From contig CAJURO010000018.1 of the NCBI GenBank assembly GCA_910588985.1, positions 1-36,622 of the forward strand: a DNA stretch of 36,622 nucleotides, given 5' to 3'. The notes under the pieces were generated by a model. The model was not told the DNA's origin and searched no databases. It saw only the letters and a list, made by a program, of their open reading frames with translations. A program made the position numbers and the translations under genes. This document shows positions 8,185-16,259 of this stretch, piece by piece (position 1 is the first letter of the stretch; each line of letters opens with the position of its first letter). The DNA comes from an uncultured Eggerthellaceae bacterium. Lineage in GTDB: Bacteria > Actinomycetota > Coriobacteriia > Coriobacteriales > Eggerthellaceae.

Positions 8185-8421
8185 TCAGTTGCCGCTCGGC
8201 GGTTTTGGCACCGAAGGTGCCCCTGGGACCTTGGGCACTGCTGGCACCGATGGAACTGTTGGCACAGCAGGTGCTCCCGGCGCAGGCGGGACGGATGGGG
8301 GCGCGGCTGCATCAGCGGTAGCTCCGCACGATGGGCACGCCGTTGCCGATGGATCAACCAGCGCCCCGCATTTGGGGCATTTGATCGGTCCACTATCGAC
8401 AGTGGGGGGCCTAAAACACAT
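8185..8421 (-). CDS. MCFRPP zinc-ribbon mini-protein with Pro-rich tail
   Basis: 78 aa. It starts at ATG 8421, chosen because AAAGGAG sits 6 bases upstream; a longer frame from 8487 lacks such a site. The N-terminus is MCFRPP, then two CxxC knuckles (CPKCG and CPSCG, 11 residues between) form a rubredoxin-like zinc ribbon. The last 35 residues are Pro-, Val- and Ala-rich with repeated VP/PxxP units and should be extended. I recall similar small proteins beside reductase operons in Eggerthellaceae, but know of no assigned function. It is the first gene of the operon, 49 bases before the molybdenum subunit, so a role in maturation, regulation or docking of that enzyme is a guess. Confidence 0.75.
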   Translation of the reverse strand: MCFRPPTVDSGPIKCPKCGALVDPSATACPSCGATADAAAPPSVPPAPGAPAVPTVPSVPAVPKVPGAPSVPKPPSGN

Positions 8422-8587
8422 AACATGCTCCTTTCGTTTCTCCGTTTTCCTCATGGCAATACGTCTTTCGTCCGAGACGTTTGTCATCTTTTCCTCAAGC
8501 CGTCATGGCGGCGATGGGTCAGGTGGAGCAGTGCTGCGCGTAAGCTCTTTTCGATATGCCAATTGTTTTTCTTGTGGCAGCTTTTGC

Positions 8588-8605
8588 CAACAACTGCTAG
8601 TGTTG
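8588..8605. promoter_or_regulatory. candidate operator dyad between divergent genes
   Basis: CAACAACTGCTAGTGTTG is an imperfect dyad (CAAC-A-ACT / AGT-GTTG) in the 254-base divergent gap between the zinc-ribbon operon and the LuxR regulator. A LuxR dimer would bind a site of this size. The position is suitable, but the symmetry is broken by one base and no second copy was found, so confidence is low. Confidence 0.25.
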
Positions 8606-8675
8606 AATAAAGGGGTTTCTTGCAATCTCATACTGAAAGGTTGAGACCCTGAACTGGGGAAAGAGAGGGTTTGGA

Positions 8676-10157
8676 ATGTCGCCTTCGCAAATGCGTACCG
8701 ATGGGGAGCTTTCGCTGACCTACGTGGTCGCCGGAATCGGATTTGGCTGTTTGATCGGATGGGAATTATCAGGAGTTTTCTCGCCATCGCTTGTGCTTCT
8801 TGGCTACTACTCCATCACCACAGCAGTGACCCTCCGCATCATTTCGCTCATAACCCAGATCCTTGTCTTCATCCTCTGCGTTGTGAGATCCGACTGGGTG
8901 CTTGAGAACAAGAACACGCTGTTCCTTACTACGGCATTTCTCTCGCTTCCCGCCGTTGCCAATGCATTCATTGGAGTGTTCTTCGCCCCACTCCCTCTTG
9001 TCATAGCTGCTCTCTTTTGGGCGCTCTTCGGGATCGCCCAGGGAAGCGTTGCTACCTACTGGTGCATCTTCTACAGCCTCATCCCTACTGCCCGCACCGC
9101 AGTCTCTATTGGACTGGGTGCTGTTTTCGGAACAGCGCTCTTCGTGTTCGTGAATGCCCCTGGCTCGACCGGAGTGAGCCTCTCAGCTCTTGCACTGGTC
9201 ATTGCCTGCTCGATCGTCATCCCCTATTTCCTCTCGAAGCGCATGCCAGCCGATTGGGCACTTCCAGCGAGCGAATACCATAAAGTGCAAACGCTTACCT
9301 TTCCTGCTACCTTGTCAATGGGATGCTTCGGCGCCGCTTATGGCTTTATGTCCATCACCGTTTGCACGCTCGGGCCGCTTGCCGCGCTCATCGGTGGTGC
9401 AAGCGGAATCGTCGGCACTGTCTTGGCATGCGTATGGGGCTATCTCGGTACGAAGGTCGAGATCGATGGCGGTCTCGTTCAACGAGGCTCTCTTCCTATC
9501 CTGCTTGGCGGACTGCTCCTCTTCCCCCTCTTCGGCTATTGGGGACAAGTGATCTGCTGCGGGATCGTCATCACTGCGCTTGCGCATCATACGCTCACGA
9601 ACCTCTATAGAACATGTATCGACAACTATGAATTCAGGCTCCATCCCGTGGAGCGCTATGGCCTTGCGAATGTTCCTACCTACGTTGGATTCCTGCTTGG
9701 CTCTCTTCTTTCCTTCTTCATCATGGCTCTCTTCCCTCTCCCAAGAGAATCTCTGATGCTTGCCTTGGTCCTCTTCTCGCTCATCATCGTCGTGAGCTTC
9801 GTCATCTACGGCGCTGACGAGTCTGAGACGCGCCAGCGGCTCAACAAGCTCCTCGACACAGCTGTCACCATCGTGACGGAGCTTCCGCAAAAGACGAGTA
9901 GCGGGGAGGCAGCGAACGCGGATGCTTTCAGCGTGCGCTGCGAAGAAATTGTCTTGGAATATAAGCTCACGCCACGCGAGGCGGAAGTGTTCCATCTTCT
10001 TGCGAAAGGGCGTAATGCCGAATACATAGCGCGCAACCTTGTGGTGAGCACCGCAACGGTCAAATCGCACATCTACCATATCTACCGCAAGCTTGATGTC
10101 CGCTCACAGCAGCACCTCATGGATATCGTTGACGACGAAACGGTCGAACAGGCATAA
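8676..10157 (+). CDS. LuxR-family regulator with multi-span membrane N-terminus
   Basis: 493 aa. Residues of about 15-390 form about 12 hydrophobic segments arranged like a transporter. Residues 431-475 are a LuxR/GerE helix-turn-helix (LTPREAEVFHLLAKG, then STATVKSHIYHIYRKLDV). This fusion is common in Eggerthellaceae, where such genes sit beside inducible oxidoreductase operons. It probably senses a ligand at or in the membrane and activates the divergent neighbour. The start at 8676 has a GAGAGGG site 6 bases upstream; that site can pair with ACCCT at 8646-8650, which may damp translation. It is flanked by molybdoenzyme operons on both sides and could control either or both. No receiver or PAS domain is present, so it is not a classic two-component response regulator. 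Confidence 0.9.
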   Translation: MSPSQMRTDGELSLTYVVAGIGFGCLIGWELSGVFSPSLVLLGYYSITTAVTLRIISLITQILVFILCVVRSDWVLENKNTLFLTTAFLSLPAVANAFIGVFFAPLPLVIAALFWALFGIAQGSVATYWCIFYSLIPTARTAVSIGLGAVFGTALFVFVNAPGSTGVSLSALALVIACSIVIPYFLSKRMPADWALPASEYHKVQTLTFPATLSMGCFGAAYGFMSITVCTLGPLAALIGGASGIVGTVLACVWGYLGTKVEIDGGLVQRGSLPILLGGLLLFPLFGYWGQVICCGIVITALAHHTLTNLYRTCIDNYEFRLHPVERYGLANVPTYVGFLLGSLLSFFIMALFPLPRESLMLALVLFSLIIVVSFVIYGADESETRQRLNKLLDTAVTIVTELPQKTSSGEAANADAFSVRCEEIVLEYKLTPREAEVFHLLAKGRNAEYIARNLVVSTATVKSHIYHIYRKLDVRSQQHLMDIVDDETVEQA

Positions 10158-10195
10158 GCTGTTGCAAGAGATCGCAAGCAAGAACTGTGATAAGC

Positions 10196-10225
10196 GAAGG
10201 CCCGCAGCAAATGCTGCGGGCCTTC
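10196..10225. terminator. strong hairpin terminator between converging genes
   Basis: A 14-bp perfect stem, GAAGGCCCGCAGCA with TGCTGCGGGCCTTC, has a 2-base loop. It lies 39 bases past the LuxR stop and 54 bases past the end of the converging ferredoxin gene. The T-tract is short on the plus side (TTCTT), so it may serve both directions. Confidence 0.7.
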
Positions 10226-10278
10226 TTGAAGATAAGACAGGCATGCGCAGGGGGGATGCAACATGCCTTCGATTCTCT

Positions 10279-10602
10279 CTAACCGAAGAGCGCTATTTTA
10301 TCCTTATTGAGGTCATTTGCCAACTCTTCGATCGTGCCAATGCGAATGCAGCCTGCTTGACAATGCTGAACACAGCTTGGCAGCTTGCCCTGCGCTTGAC
10401 GATGAGCGCACAGATCGCATCTATCTGTTGGAATAGGCACGAACTCGTACTGCCATTTCCGTGGTGTGATCTGGTCAGGGCCGATCTGAGTCAGCTTGAT
10501 GCCGAATGTCTCTGGGTCGAATCCGTGCTCTTGCTGACATGCGATCTCGCAGGTATGGCATCCTGAGCAATATCCGTAGTCAATCAGTATCTTCTGCTTC
10601 AT
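10279..10602 (-). CDS. 107-aa two-cluster ferredoxin subunit of the second molybdoenzyme
   Basis: The start at 10602 has GAGGAG 9 bases upstream; a longer frame to 10872 runs through the upstream gene and is not used. Cysteines 12, 15, 18 and 22 (CSGCHTCEIAC) form the first [4Fe-4S] motif, and 62, 65, 77 and 81 (CDLC, then CVQHC) the second, with an extra Cys85. The protein is about half the size of DmsB and has neither a signal peptide nor a membrane span. The gene begins 4 bases after the stop of the molybdopterin subunit, so the two should form a cytoplasmic heterodimer in which this subunit relays electrons to the molybdenum site. Confidence 0.88.
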   Translation of the reverse strand: MKQKILIDYGYCSGCHTCEIACQQEHGFDPETFGIKLTQIGPDQITPRKWQYEFVPIPTDRCDLCAHRQAQGKLPSCVQHCQAGCIRIGTIEELANDLNKDKIALFG

Positions 10603-10606
10603 AGCA

Positions 10607-12901
10607 CTACTCCTCAACTTTGCTGATAGAACACAGCTGTGATTTATATGAAGCGCCAAGGCCGATCTTTCCGGGGCGCATGGGAACGAGCTGATTGATG
10701 TTGACCTCCATGACGCCGAACAGCGTACCATCATCGGCTCCTCGCTCGGGGAACCACCACGCATGATCTGCTGAGACCGTATCCTTGCGCAGGCGCTTCG
10801 TGAGATGTGCCGTTTGGACGCATGCGCCGAAGTTGTTCTCGATGCGCACCTTATCGCCCTCAGAGATCCCATACTTCGCAGCAGTCTCAGGATGGATGCT
10901 GACCGTCGGATTCGGGTGCAATGCCCTCATCGAAGGGCTCTGCCTGTGCTCCGAGTGGAAGAAGCCCCATGGACGCGCGCCTGTTGTAAGCACGAGCGGG
11001 TACTTCTCAGCTAGGTCAGGACGAGAGATGGGGCTCTCAGGCGGTTCCTCGTAAACGGGAACATCTGGCATGCCGAAGTACGGCATCTCGATGCAAACGA
11101 AGTTGTAAAGGCCTGTTGCCGTGGCAAAGCCAGGCTTCCCATCAGCACGCAGAAGGCCCTTCTCATGCTTGTAATACTCGAACTCAGGATACGCCCATGT
11201 TCGATCACGAAGGCTGTCATAGGTGAAGCCGCTGTTGCGGAGCAGATAGTCATACATGCCATGCTCGTCATCCCACTGCTTGTAGGACTCATCGACGAAG
11301 CGCTCGCCAACCTCATAGATGATGCGCTGGTCAGACTTGCATTCGCCCACCGGCTCGATGGCCTGCGCTATTGCGCCAAGAGCATACGGCTGATGCCCCG
11401 TGATGCCCATGCGCTCAGCGAAGCATGCAGCTGGAAGGACCACATCAGCGCACGCGAGCACCGTCGGCGTCATGAAGAGGTCAACGCATACATTGAACTC
11501 CATGCTCTGAAGCGCAGGAAGGATACGCTGAGGTGCAGCGCCCATGCAAGCGATGGCATTGTTCTGCATCATGAACATGGCTTTGATGGGATAGGGCTCG
11601 CCCGTTTCCATGGCGGTGAGCAGCATGTCTGGGCTGATGGCAGCAATAACCTTCAGAGCTGGGTAGTCGGTATTCATGGTGTCTGCTTCGTCGACAGGCG
11701 GCGTGCATTCTGCCCAAACGTCAACATTGGGAAGCCATGTAACGCTCATGCCAAATGCTGGACGCGCGGCCAGCATGCCACCTGGCTTCTCGAAGTTGCC
11801 CGTAAGCGCCATCAGGTCATAGCAAGCCATGCCCGTGATGAAGCCCTCAGAGGTGTGATCCATCGATACGCCCCACTGCAAGCATGCTGAACGAGCGCCT
11901 CCAAGCTTTCGTGCTGCCTCGATGATGAGATCCTCGTCTACGCCACAGATCTCAGCTGCCCAGCTTGGTGGGAACTGCTTCACATGCGCCTTGAACTCAT
12001 CAAAGCCATAGCACCACTTCTCGATGAACTCCTTGTCCTCAAGGCCGTCCTCGATGATCTGATGCGCCATTGCAATGGCAAGCGCAGCATCGGTGCCAGG
12101 ACGAAGCTGGATGAACACATCTGCCTTGCCCGCCATCCACGTGAGCATGGGATCCATCACGATGAGCTTCGTGCCGCGCTTCATGCACTCGACGATCCAG
12201 TGGCCCAGCATGCCATCAGAGTTCGCAACAACAGGGTTGTTTCCCCAGATGAGCGCATACTCTGGAGGCGACCAACGCGGATCATCATAGCGATCAGGGA
12301 AGAACTGGGAGTAATCGCACACGAATAAGCCACCTGACTTGAATGCCGTGGAGAACATGCGCGGCGCATAGCAAGCCTGACCTGAAAGGAAGCCTGTTCC
12401 GTAGTTTGGCGTGCCGAAGTATTGAGCCATCAGCGGACCATAGCCATTGATGTCACGGCCCGTGCCTTGGGTGACCCAAATCGACTTCGCGCCGTACTTC
12501 TCGATGACCGCCTTCATCTCACGCTCGATGATGTCATACGCCTCATCCCAGCTGATGCGCTCGAACGTGTTCTTGCCGCGATCTTCCTTCTTGCGCTTAA
12601 GCGGATACTTGAGCCTGTCCTTGTGATAGAGCATCTCCTTGAATGCCAAGCACCGCGGACAGAGCCTCCCTTGATTGAATGGATTCTCTGGATCGCCCTC
12701 GATCTTCTCGAGAACGCCGTCTTTCACATACATAAGCACGCCACAGTTATCATGGCAACCTGGGCCGCTTCGCGCATTCGAGCGAATGACCGTATAGCCA
12801 TCCTCTTCCCATGTCCACGGACGGCCCGACGGATCGTCTTGAGTGACGATCGCAGGACTCTCCTCACGCGCTTCTTCGAGCACCTCTTTGAAGTCGTCCA
12901 T
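10607..12901 (-). CDS. acetylene-hydratase-like molybdopterin oxidoreductase
   Basis: 764 aa from ATG 12901, chosen for AGAGGAG just upstream; the frame extends to 12952 without support. It is a DMSO-reductase-superfamily catalytic subunit with bis-MGD. The N-terminal cluster motif is unusual: Cys49-x3-Cys53, then Cys81-x2-Cys84 (RLCPRCLAF), instead of the usual three cysteines followed by one distant cysteine; the normal third position is missing. The likely molybdenum ligand is Cys177 in GQACYAPRM. Segments such as DKEFIEKWCYGF resemble acetylene hydratase. There is no twin-arginine signal, so it is cytoplasmic. Partner subunit follows directly at 10602. Relatives perform hydration, dehydroxylation or reduction of organic compounds; the substrate is not readable. 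The promoter should lie in 12902-13084, where I saw no clear boxes. Confidence 0.85.
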   Translation of the reverse strand: MDDFKEVLEEAREESPAIVTQDDPSGRPWTWEEDGYTVIRSNARSGPGCHDNCGVLMYVKDGVLEKIEGDPENPFNQGRLCPRCLAFKEMLYHKDRLKYPLKRKKEDRGKNTFERISWDEAYDIIEREMKAVIEKYGAKSIWVTQGTGRDINGYGPLMAQYFGTPNYGTGFLSGQACYAPRMFSTAFKSGGLFVCDYSQFFPDRYDDPRWSPPEYALIWGNNPVVANSDGMLGHWIVECMKRGTKLIVMDPMLTWMAGKADVFIQLRPGTDAALAIAMAHQIIEDGLEDKEFIEKWCYGFDEFKAHVKQFPPSWAAEICGVDEDLIIEAARKLGGARSACLQWGVSMDHTSEGFITGMACYDLMALTGNFEKPGGMLAARPAFGMSVTWLPNVDVWAECTPPVDEADTMNTDYPALKVIAAISPDMLLTAMETGEPYPIKAMFMMQNNAIACMGAAPQRILPALQSMEFNVCVDLFMTPTVLACADVVLPAACFAERMGITGHQPYALGAIAQAIEPVGECKSDQRIIYEVGERFVDESYKQWDDEHGMYDYLLRNSGFTYDSLRDRTWAYPEFEYYKHEKGLLRADGKPGFATATGLYNFVCIEMPYFGMPDVPVYEEPPESPISRPDLAEKYPLVLTTGARPWGFFHSEHRQSPSMRALHPNPTVSIHPETAAKYGISEGDKVRIENNFGACVQTAHLTKRLRKDTVSADHAWWFPERGADDGTLFGVMEVNINQLVPMRPGKIGLGASYKSQLCSISKVEE

Positions 12902-13084
12902 ACCAACTCCTCTCTCAGGAATCATGATGCAAAGCCAGTGGCGACCGAACATCGTAGATCAGATAGTGTCATAAATGCTCGGCTGCGTAATCAACTTTAG
13001 CTTCTGAAATTGCTTGAAATAGCGTTTTCGCGTCTACACCTTTAAGTAGGAGATAGACGGTAAACGCCCAGTTCAAAAGCACGT

Positions 13085-13597
13085 TTAAGCCATATATGAA
13101 AAGAGAACCGCTCCAGCAGCCCCCACCATAAAAGCTGGAGCGAAAGGGTAGGCAGCAGCCCTGGGAAGCACAGATGCCGCTGTTGTCTTTGACGTCACTT
13201 TCATGCTGTTCGCGCTCATATGTGCTATGCCACCAACCATCAACATGATAAGGCAGGCAATGAGGATCGCAATGCAGCTGCTGTCGATCCCGAGATAGCA
13301 AGCACTTGCGAAGATAAGCTTGATGTCGCCACCGCCCATGGCGAATGAGTGAGTGATGCGCTCGAACAAACAGGTGATCAGAAGCAGAAGGCCGCCAAGC
13401 ATGAGCGCCCCGAAGAAGCGAGACACGATGGTAGCAAAGCTATAGGATCCCATTGCAACGCCAGCTCCTGCAATGAGCATCCAACAAAGGATCATTGCCA
13501 CGATGAGCGCGTTGGGAACACGCCGTGTGCGCAGATCGCTTATCGAAGACACGATCAGAAAGCTGAAAAGAGCGACGTCAGCTATCAACGCTCCCAT
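13085..13597 (-). CDS. A24-family prepilin-type peptidase (integral membrane)
   Basis: 170 aa from ATG 13597; a GTG start at 13645 would overlap the preceding gene by 44 bases and has no ribosome binding site, though the chosen start also has only a weak one. It carries both hallmark aspartates of type IV prepilin peptidases: Asp21 in SDLRTRRVPN and Asp91 in MGGGDIKL (GxGD). It has about five to six membrane spans and no N-terminal methylase domain, like the TadV/CpaA or archaeal type. It would cleave leader peptides of pilin-like proteins at the inner membrane. No pilin or secretion genes are nearby; it follows a radical SAM gene by 4 bases and may simply share its transcript. Confidence 0.8.
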   Translation of the reverse strand: MGALIADVALFSFLIVSSISDLRTRRVPNALIVAMILCWMLIAGAGVAMGSYSFATIVSRFFGALMLGGLLLLITCLFERITHSFAMGGGDIKLIFASACYLGIDSSCIAILIACLIMLMVGGIAHMSANSMKVTSKTTAASVLPRAAAYPFAPAFMVGAAGAVLFSYMA

Positions 13598-13601
13598 TGC
13601 G

Positions 13602-14924
13602 TCAACCAAAAAGAAGTTGACGCTCTTCGCCGCATAATGCTGCACGCGCTTGATCGCGCAAGCTGTTCACGCCGATGAAGAACTGGCGCATCATGACCAC
13701 GACCAGATAACGCCCCTTCTCCGTCAGCGTAAGCTCAACATCATCGTCAACGTCGAATGCGCCTGCTGCACGCATGAACATCATCTCAAGGGGTAGGCCT
13801 TGCTCGACGCTCGTACCAAAATCTTGCTTGAACTTCACCTTGTCGAGACGCAAGCCAAAGAGCTGCATCATGAACCGATAGCGCATCCGATCATGGAGAG
13901 AGAAGTGCGTAGAGCCCATGAATGACATGCGCCCCGATTCGATAGCCTCGTTGTATTCCTTCAAAGAGAACGTGTTCACGTACAGGTTCGATCCCAAATA
14001 GGTGATGCCGCCTGACCCAATGGCGGGATACTCCTCGTAGTCCACCACATACTCGTCGATCATCGGCGCTTGGTCTCCCGTAGCGAACCCATCTGATCCC
14101 GCCGCTGCTCCCCTTCGATTGAATGTCCAAGCAGAGCCAAATTCGAATGCATCCGTACCTACCATAAGCTCGCAGATGATCTTGTAGAACTGGTATTCGC
14201 GAGAATAGTCCACACGTCCCACCGTGTTCGCGAGGGAGCGCTGGACGCTTGGGGAAGCCATGAGAGGATAGAAGGTTGCCTGACTCGCACCAGAGGCAAC
14301 AACGTGCTCGATATCCGAGATGAGGATATCTTCCGTCTGGGCGGGGAAATTGAAGATCATGTCAGCATTCATGGAGACGAAGTACGGGCTTGCCTCAGCA
14401 ATACGCTCCATGATCTCTTGGCCGCTTCCATACTTGTCATAGCGATCCATCTGCTTGAGAAGACCATCATCGAAGCTCTGCACACCAACAGAGAGCCGTT
14501 GAACTCGACCTTTGAGCTTCTCAAGATAAGGGCGCGTCAAATGGTTCGGATTGGTCTCTGATGAGACCTCCTTGATATTGAAGGTGTCTCGTGCAAGGTC
14601 GATCGTCTCGCACAACTCGTCGATCATGATCGTAGGCGTGCCGCCGCCGATGTAGACGCTCTCGAAGTCATACCCCAGCTCTTTCAGCATGAGCATCTCT
14701 TTGCGCATGTTGGCAAAGTAGGGTTTTGCGCGATCCTCTGAGAAGGGGAACCGATTGAATGAGCAATAGGGACAGAGTCGCTCGCAGAACGGCACGTGCA
14801 TATAGAGCATATAGGGCTTGTCGGGATCAGGCGCAGGCAAGCGCCTCTCATCCGTAGGCTCAAGCTTCAGATAGCTATCCGTGCATATCTTGACCGCTTG
14901 GGTCAGCAACCTCTCTGAGAGCAT
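13602..14924 (-). CDS. HemN/HemW-family radical SAM protein
   Basis: 440 aa. The radical SAM cluster motif Cys47-x3-Cys51-x2-Cys54 (CERLCPYCSFN) is followed by the family's GGGTPT segment, the SxETNPNHL region and VGVQSFDD. The C-terminal part has the helical HemN_C-like domain (LTEKGRYLV). Members are oxygen-independent coproporphyrinogen oxidase (HemN), the haem chaperone HemW, or the haem-degrading HutW/ChuW. At 440 aa it is longer than typical HemW (about 380) and the residue after CPYC is Ser rather than the common Asp, so the exact role is open. The start at 14924 has a GAAGAGG site. It lies 34 bases downstream of purD on the same strand. Confidence 0.85.
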   Translation of the reverse strand: MLSERLLTQAVKICTDSYLKLEPTDERRLPAPDPDKPYMLYMHVPFCERLCPYCSFNRFPFSEDRAKPYFANMRKEMLMLKELGYDFESVYIGGGTPTIMIDELCETIDLARDTFNIKEVSSETNPNHLTRPYLEKLKGRVQRLSVGVQSFDDGLLKQMDRYDKYGSGQEIMERIAEASPYFVSMNADMIFNFPAQTEDILISDIEHVVASGASQATFYPLMASPSVQRSLANTVGRVDYSREYQFYKIICELMVGTDAFEFGSAWTFNRRGAAAGSDGFATGDQAPMIDEYVVDYEEYPAIGSGGITYLGSNLYVNTFSLKEYNEAIESGRMSFMGSTHFSLHDRMRYRFMMQLFGLRLDKVKFKQDFGTSVEQGLPLEMMFMRAAGAFDVDDDVELTLTEKGRYLVVVMMRQFFIGVNSLRDQARAALCGEERQLLFG

Positions 14925-14957
14925 ATAAACCTCTTCTTAGCCTTTCTTTGACAAAGC

Positions 14958-16247
14958 CTATTCCCACGACGAGCGCCCGATGAGCGCTTTGAGCCCGATA
15001 TCGCGACGAAGCTGCTTGCCCTCGAAATCGATCAGCTTGCATGCCTCATATGCCTTGTCGCGCGCTCCTTCGAAGGTATCGGCCAAGGCGACCACGTTGA
15101 GCACACGTCCACCTGCTGTGACAAGCTTCCCATCTTTAAGGGCAGTACCAGCATGGAATACCCGCACGCCAGGGATCGCCTCTGCATCCTCGATGCCCGT
15201 TATGACCTTGCCCTTCTCGTAGCTTCCTGGATACCCTTCAGAAGCAAGCACCACGCATACCGCCCAATCATCAGACCAGTTGAGCGCGATATCCTCACTC
15301 GTGCCCTCGGCTACTGCGCACATGACATCTACGAGATCGGTCGCAAGACGAGGCAAAACGACCTGGGTCTCTGGATCGCCGAAGCGAACGTTGAACTCAA
15401 CGATCTTCGGCCCTTTGTCCGTCAGCATGAAGCCGCCGTAGAGCGTGCCGCGATAATCAGGGACAGCCGCTGCGGCATCATCCATGATGGCCACCATCTG
15501 CGCCATCTCGTCATCGGTGACGATCGGCACAGGAGAATACACGCCCATGCCACCAGTGTTAGGACCATTGTCGCCATCATAGGCCCGCTTGTGATCTTGA
15601 GAGGGTGCCATGGGAAAGCTCTTGCCATTGGTCACGAATGAGAGCATGGAGCACTCAGGCCCCTTCATGCACTCTTCGATGACGACCTTCGATCCAGCTT
15701 CGCCAAAAGCACCTTCGAAGCAAGCACGCACTGCTTCAAGAGCCTCTTCCTCCGTCATGGCAACAACAACGCCTTTGCCTGCAGCGAGGCCATCTGCCTT
15801 GATGACGATCGGCGCACCTTGCTCGCGCACGTACTCGCACGCAGGCTCTGCCGCCGTGAAGCTCGCATAGGCAGCTGTCGGGATGTTGTGCTTATCCATG
15901 AATTGCTTTGCGAACTCCTTCGAGCCTTCAAGGTTCGCTTCAGCGGCGTTCGGTCCATACACAAGAAGACCAGCATCGCGCAATGCGTCAGCCACTCCCG
16001 CCACAAGAGGAGCCTCAGGACCGATGACGACAAGCCCTATAGCGTGCTCATTGCAGAAGTCGAGGATCGTCTTCACATCGGTTGGATCGAGCGCAACATT
16101 CTGAGACGCGCCGCCATTCGCCAGCGCCATCCCTTCGGTGCCTCCATTTCCTGGGGCGATGTAAAGCGCGTCTGTCTTCGGCGACTTCGCAAGCGCCCAT
16201 GAGATCGCATGCTCTCGGCCACCGCTCCCTAAGCAGAGGATGTTCAT
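14958..16247 (-). CDS. purD: phosphoribosylamine-glycine ligase (GARS)
   Basis: 429 aa, the usual length for a stand-alone PurD. It joins glycine to 5-phosphoribosylamine using ATP, step two of purine synthesis, in the cytoplasm. The N-terminus has LGSGGREHA; the ATP-grasp domain runs from about 100 to 320 with IKADGLAAGKGV and GPNTGGMGVYSP, then FNVRFGDPETQ. The start at 16247 follows GAAAGGG. It lies 12 bases after purA, so the two purine genes are cotranscribed, with the radical SAM gene behind. Confidence 0.97.
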   Translation of the reverse strand: MNILCLGSGGREHAISWALAKSPKTDALYIAPGNGGTEGMALANGGASQNVALDPTDVKTILDFCNEHAIGLVVIGPEAPLVAGVADALRDAGLLVYGPNAAEANLEGSKEFAKQFMDKHNIPTAAYASFTAAEPACEYVREQGAPIVIKADGLAAGKGVVVAMTEEEALEAVRACFEGAFGEAGSKVVIEECMKGPECSMLSFVTNGKSFPMAPSQDHKRAYDGDNGPNTGGMGVYSPVPIVTDDEMAQMVAIMDDAAAAVPDYRGTLYGGFMLTDKGPKIVEFNVRFGDPETQVVLPRLATDLVDVMCAVAEGTSEDIALNWSDDWAVCVVLASEGYPGSYEKGKVITGIEDAEAIPGVRVFHAGTALKDGKLVTAGGRVLNVVALADTFEGARDKAYEACKLIDFEGKQLRRDIGLKALIGRSSWE

Positions 16248-16259
16248 ATCGTGCCCTTT

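Noticed and set aside
9315..10079. 254-aa minus-strand frame inside the LuxR regulator
   Set aside because: Charged, low-complexity translation of the opposite strand; the regulator on the plus strand is clear.
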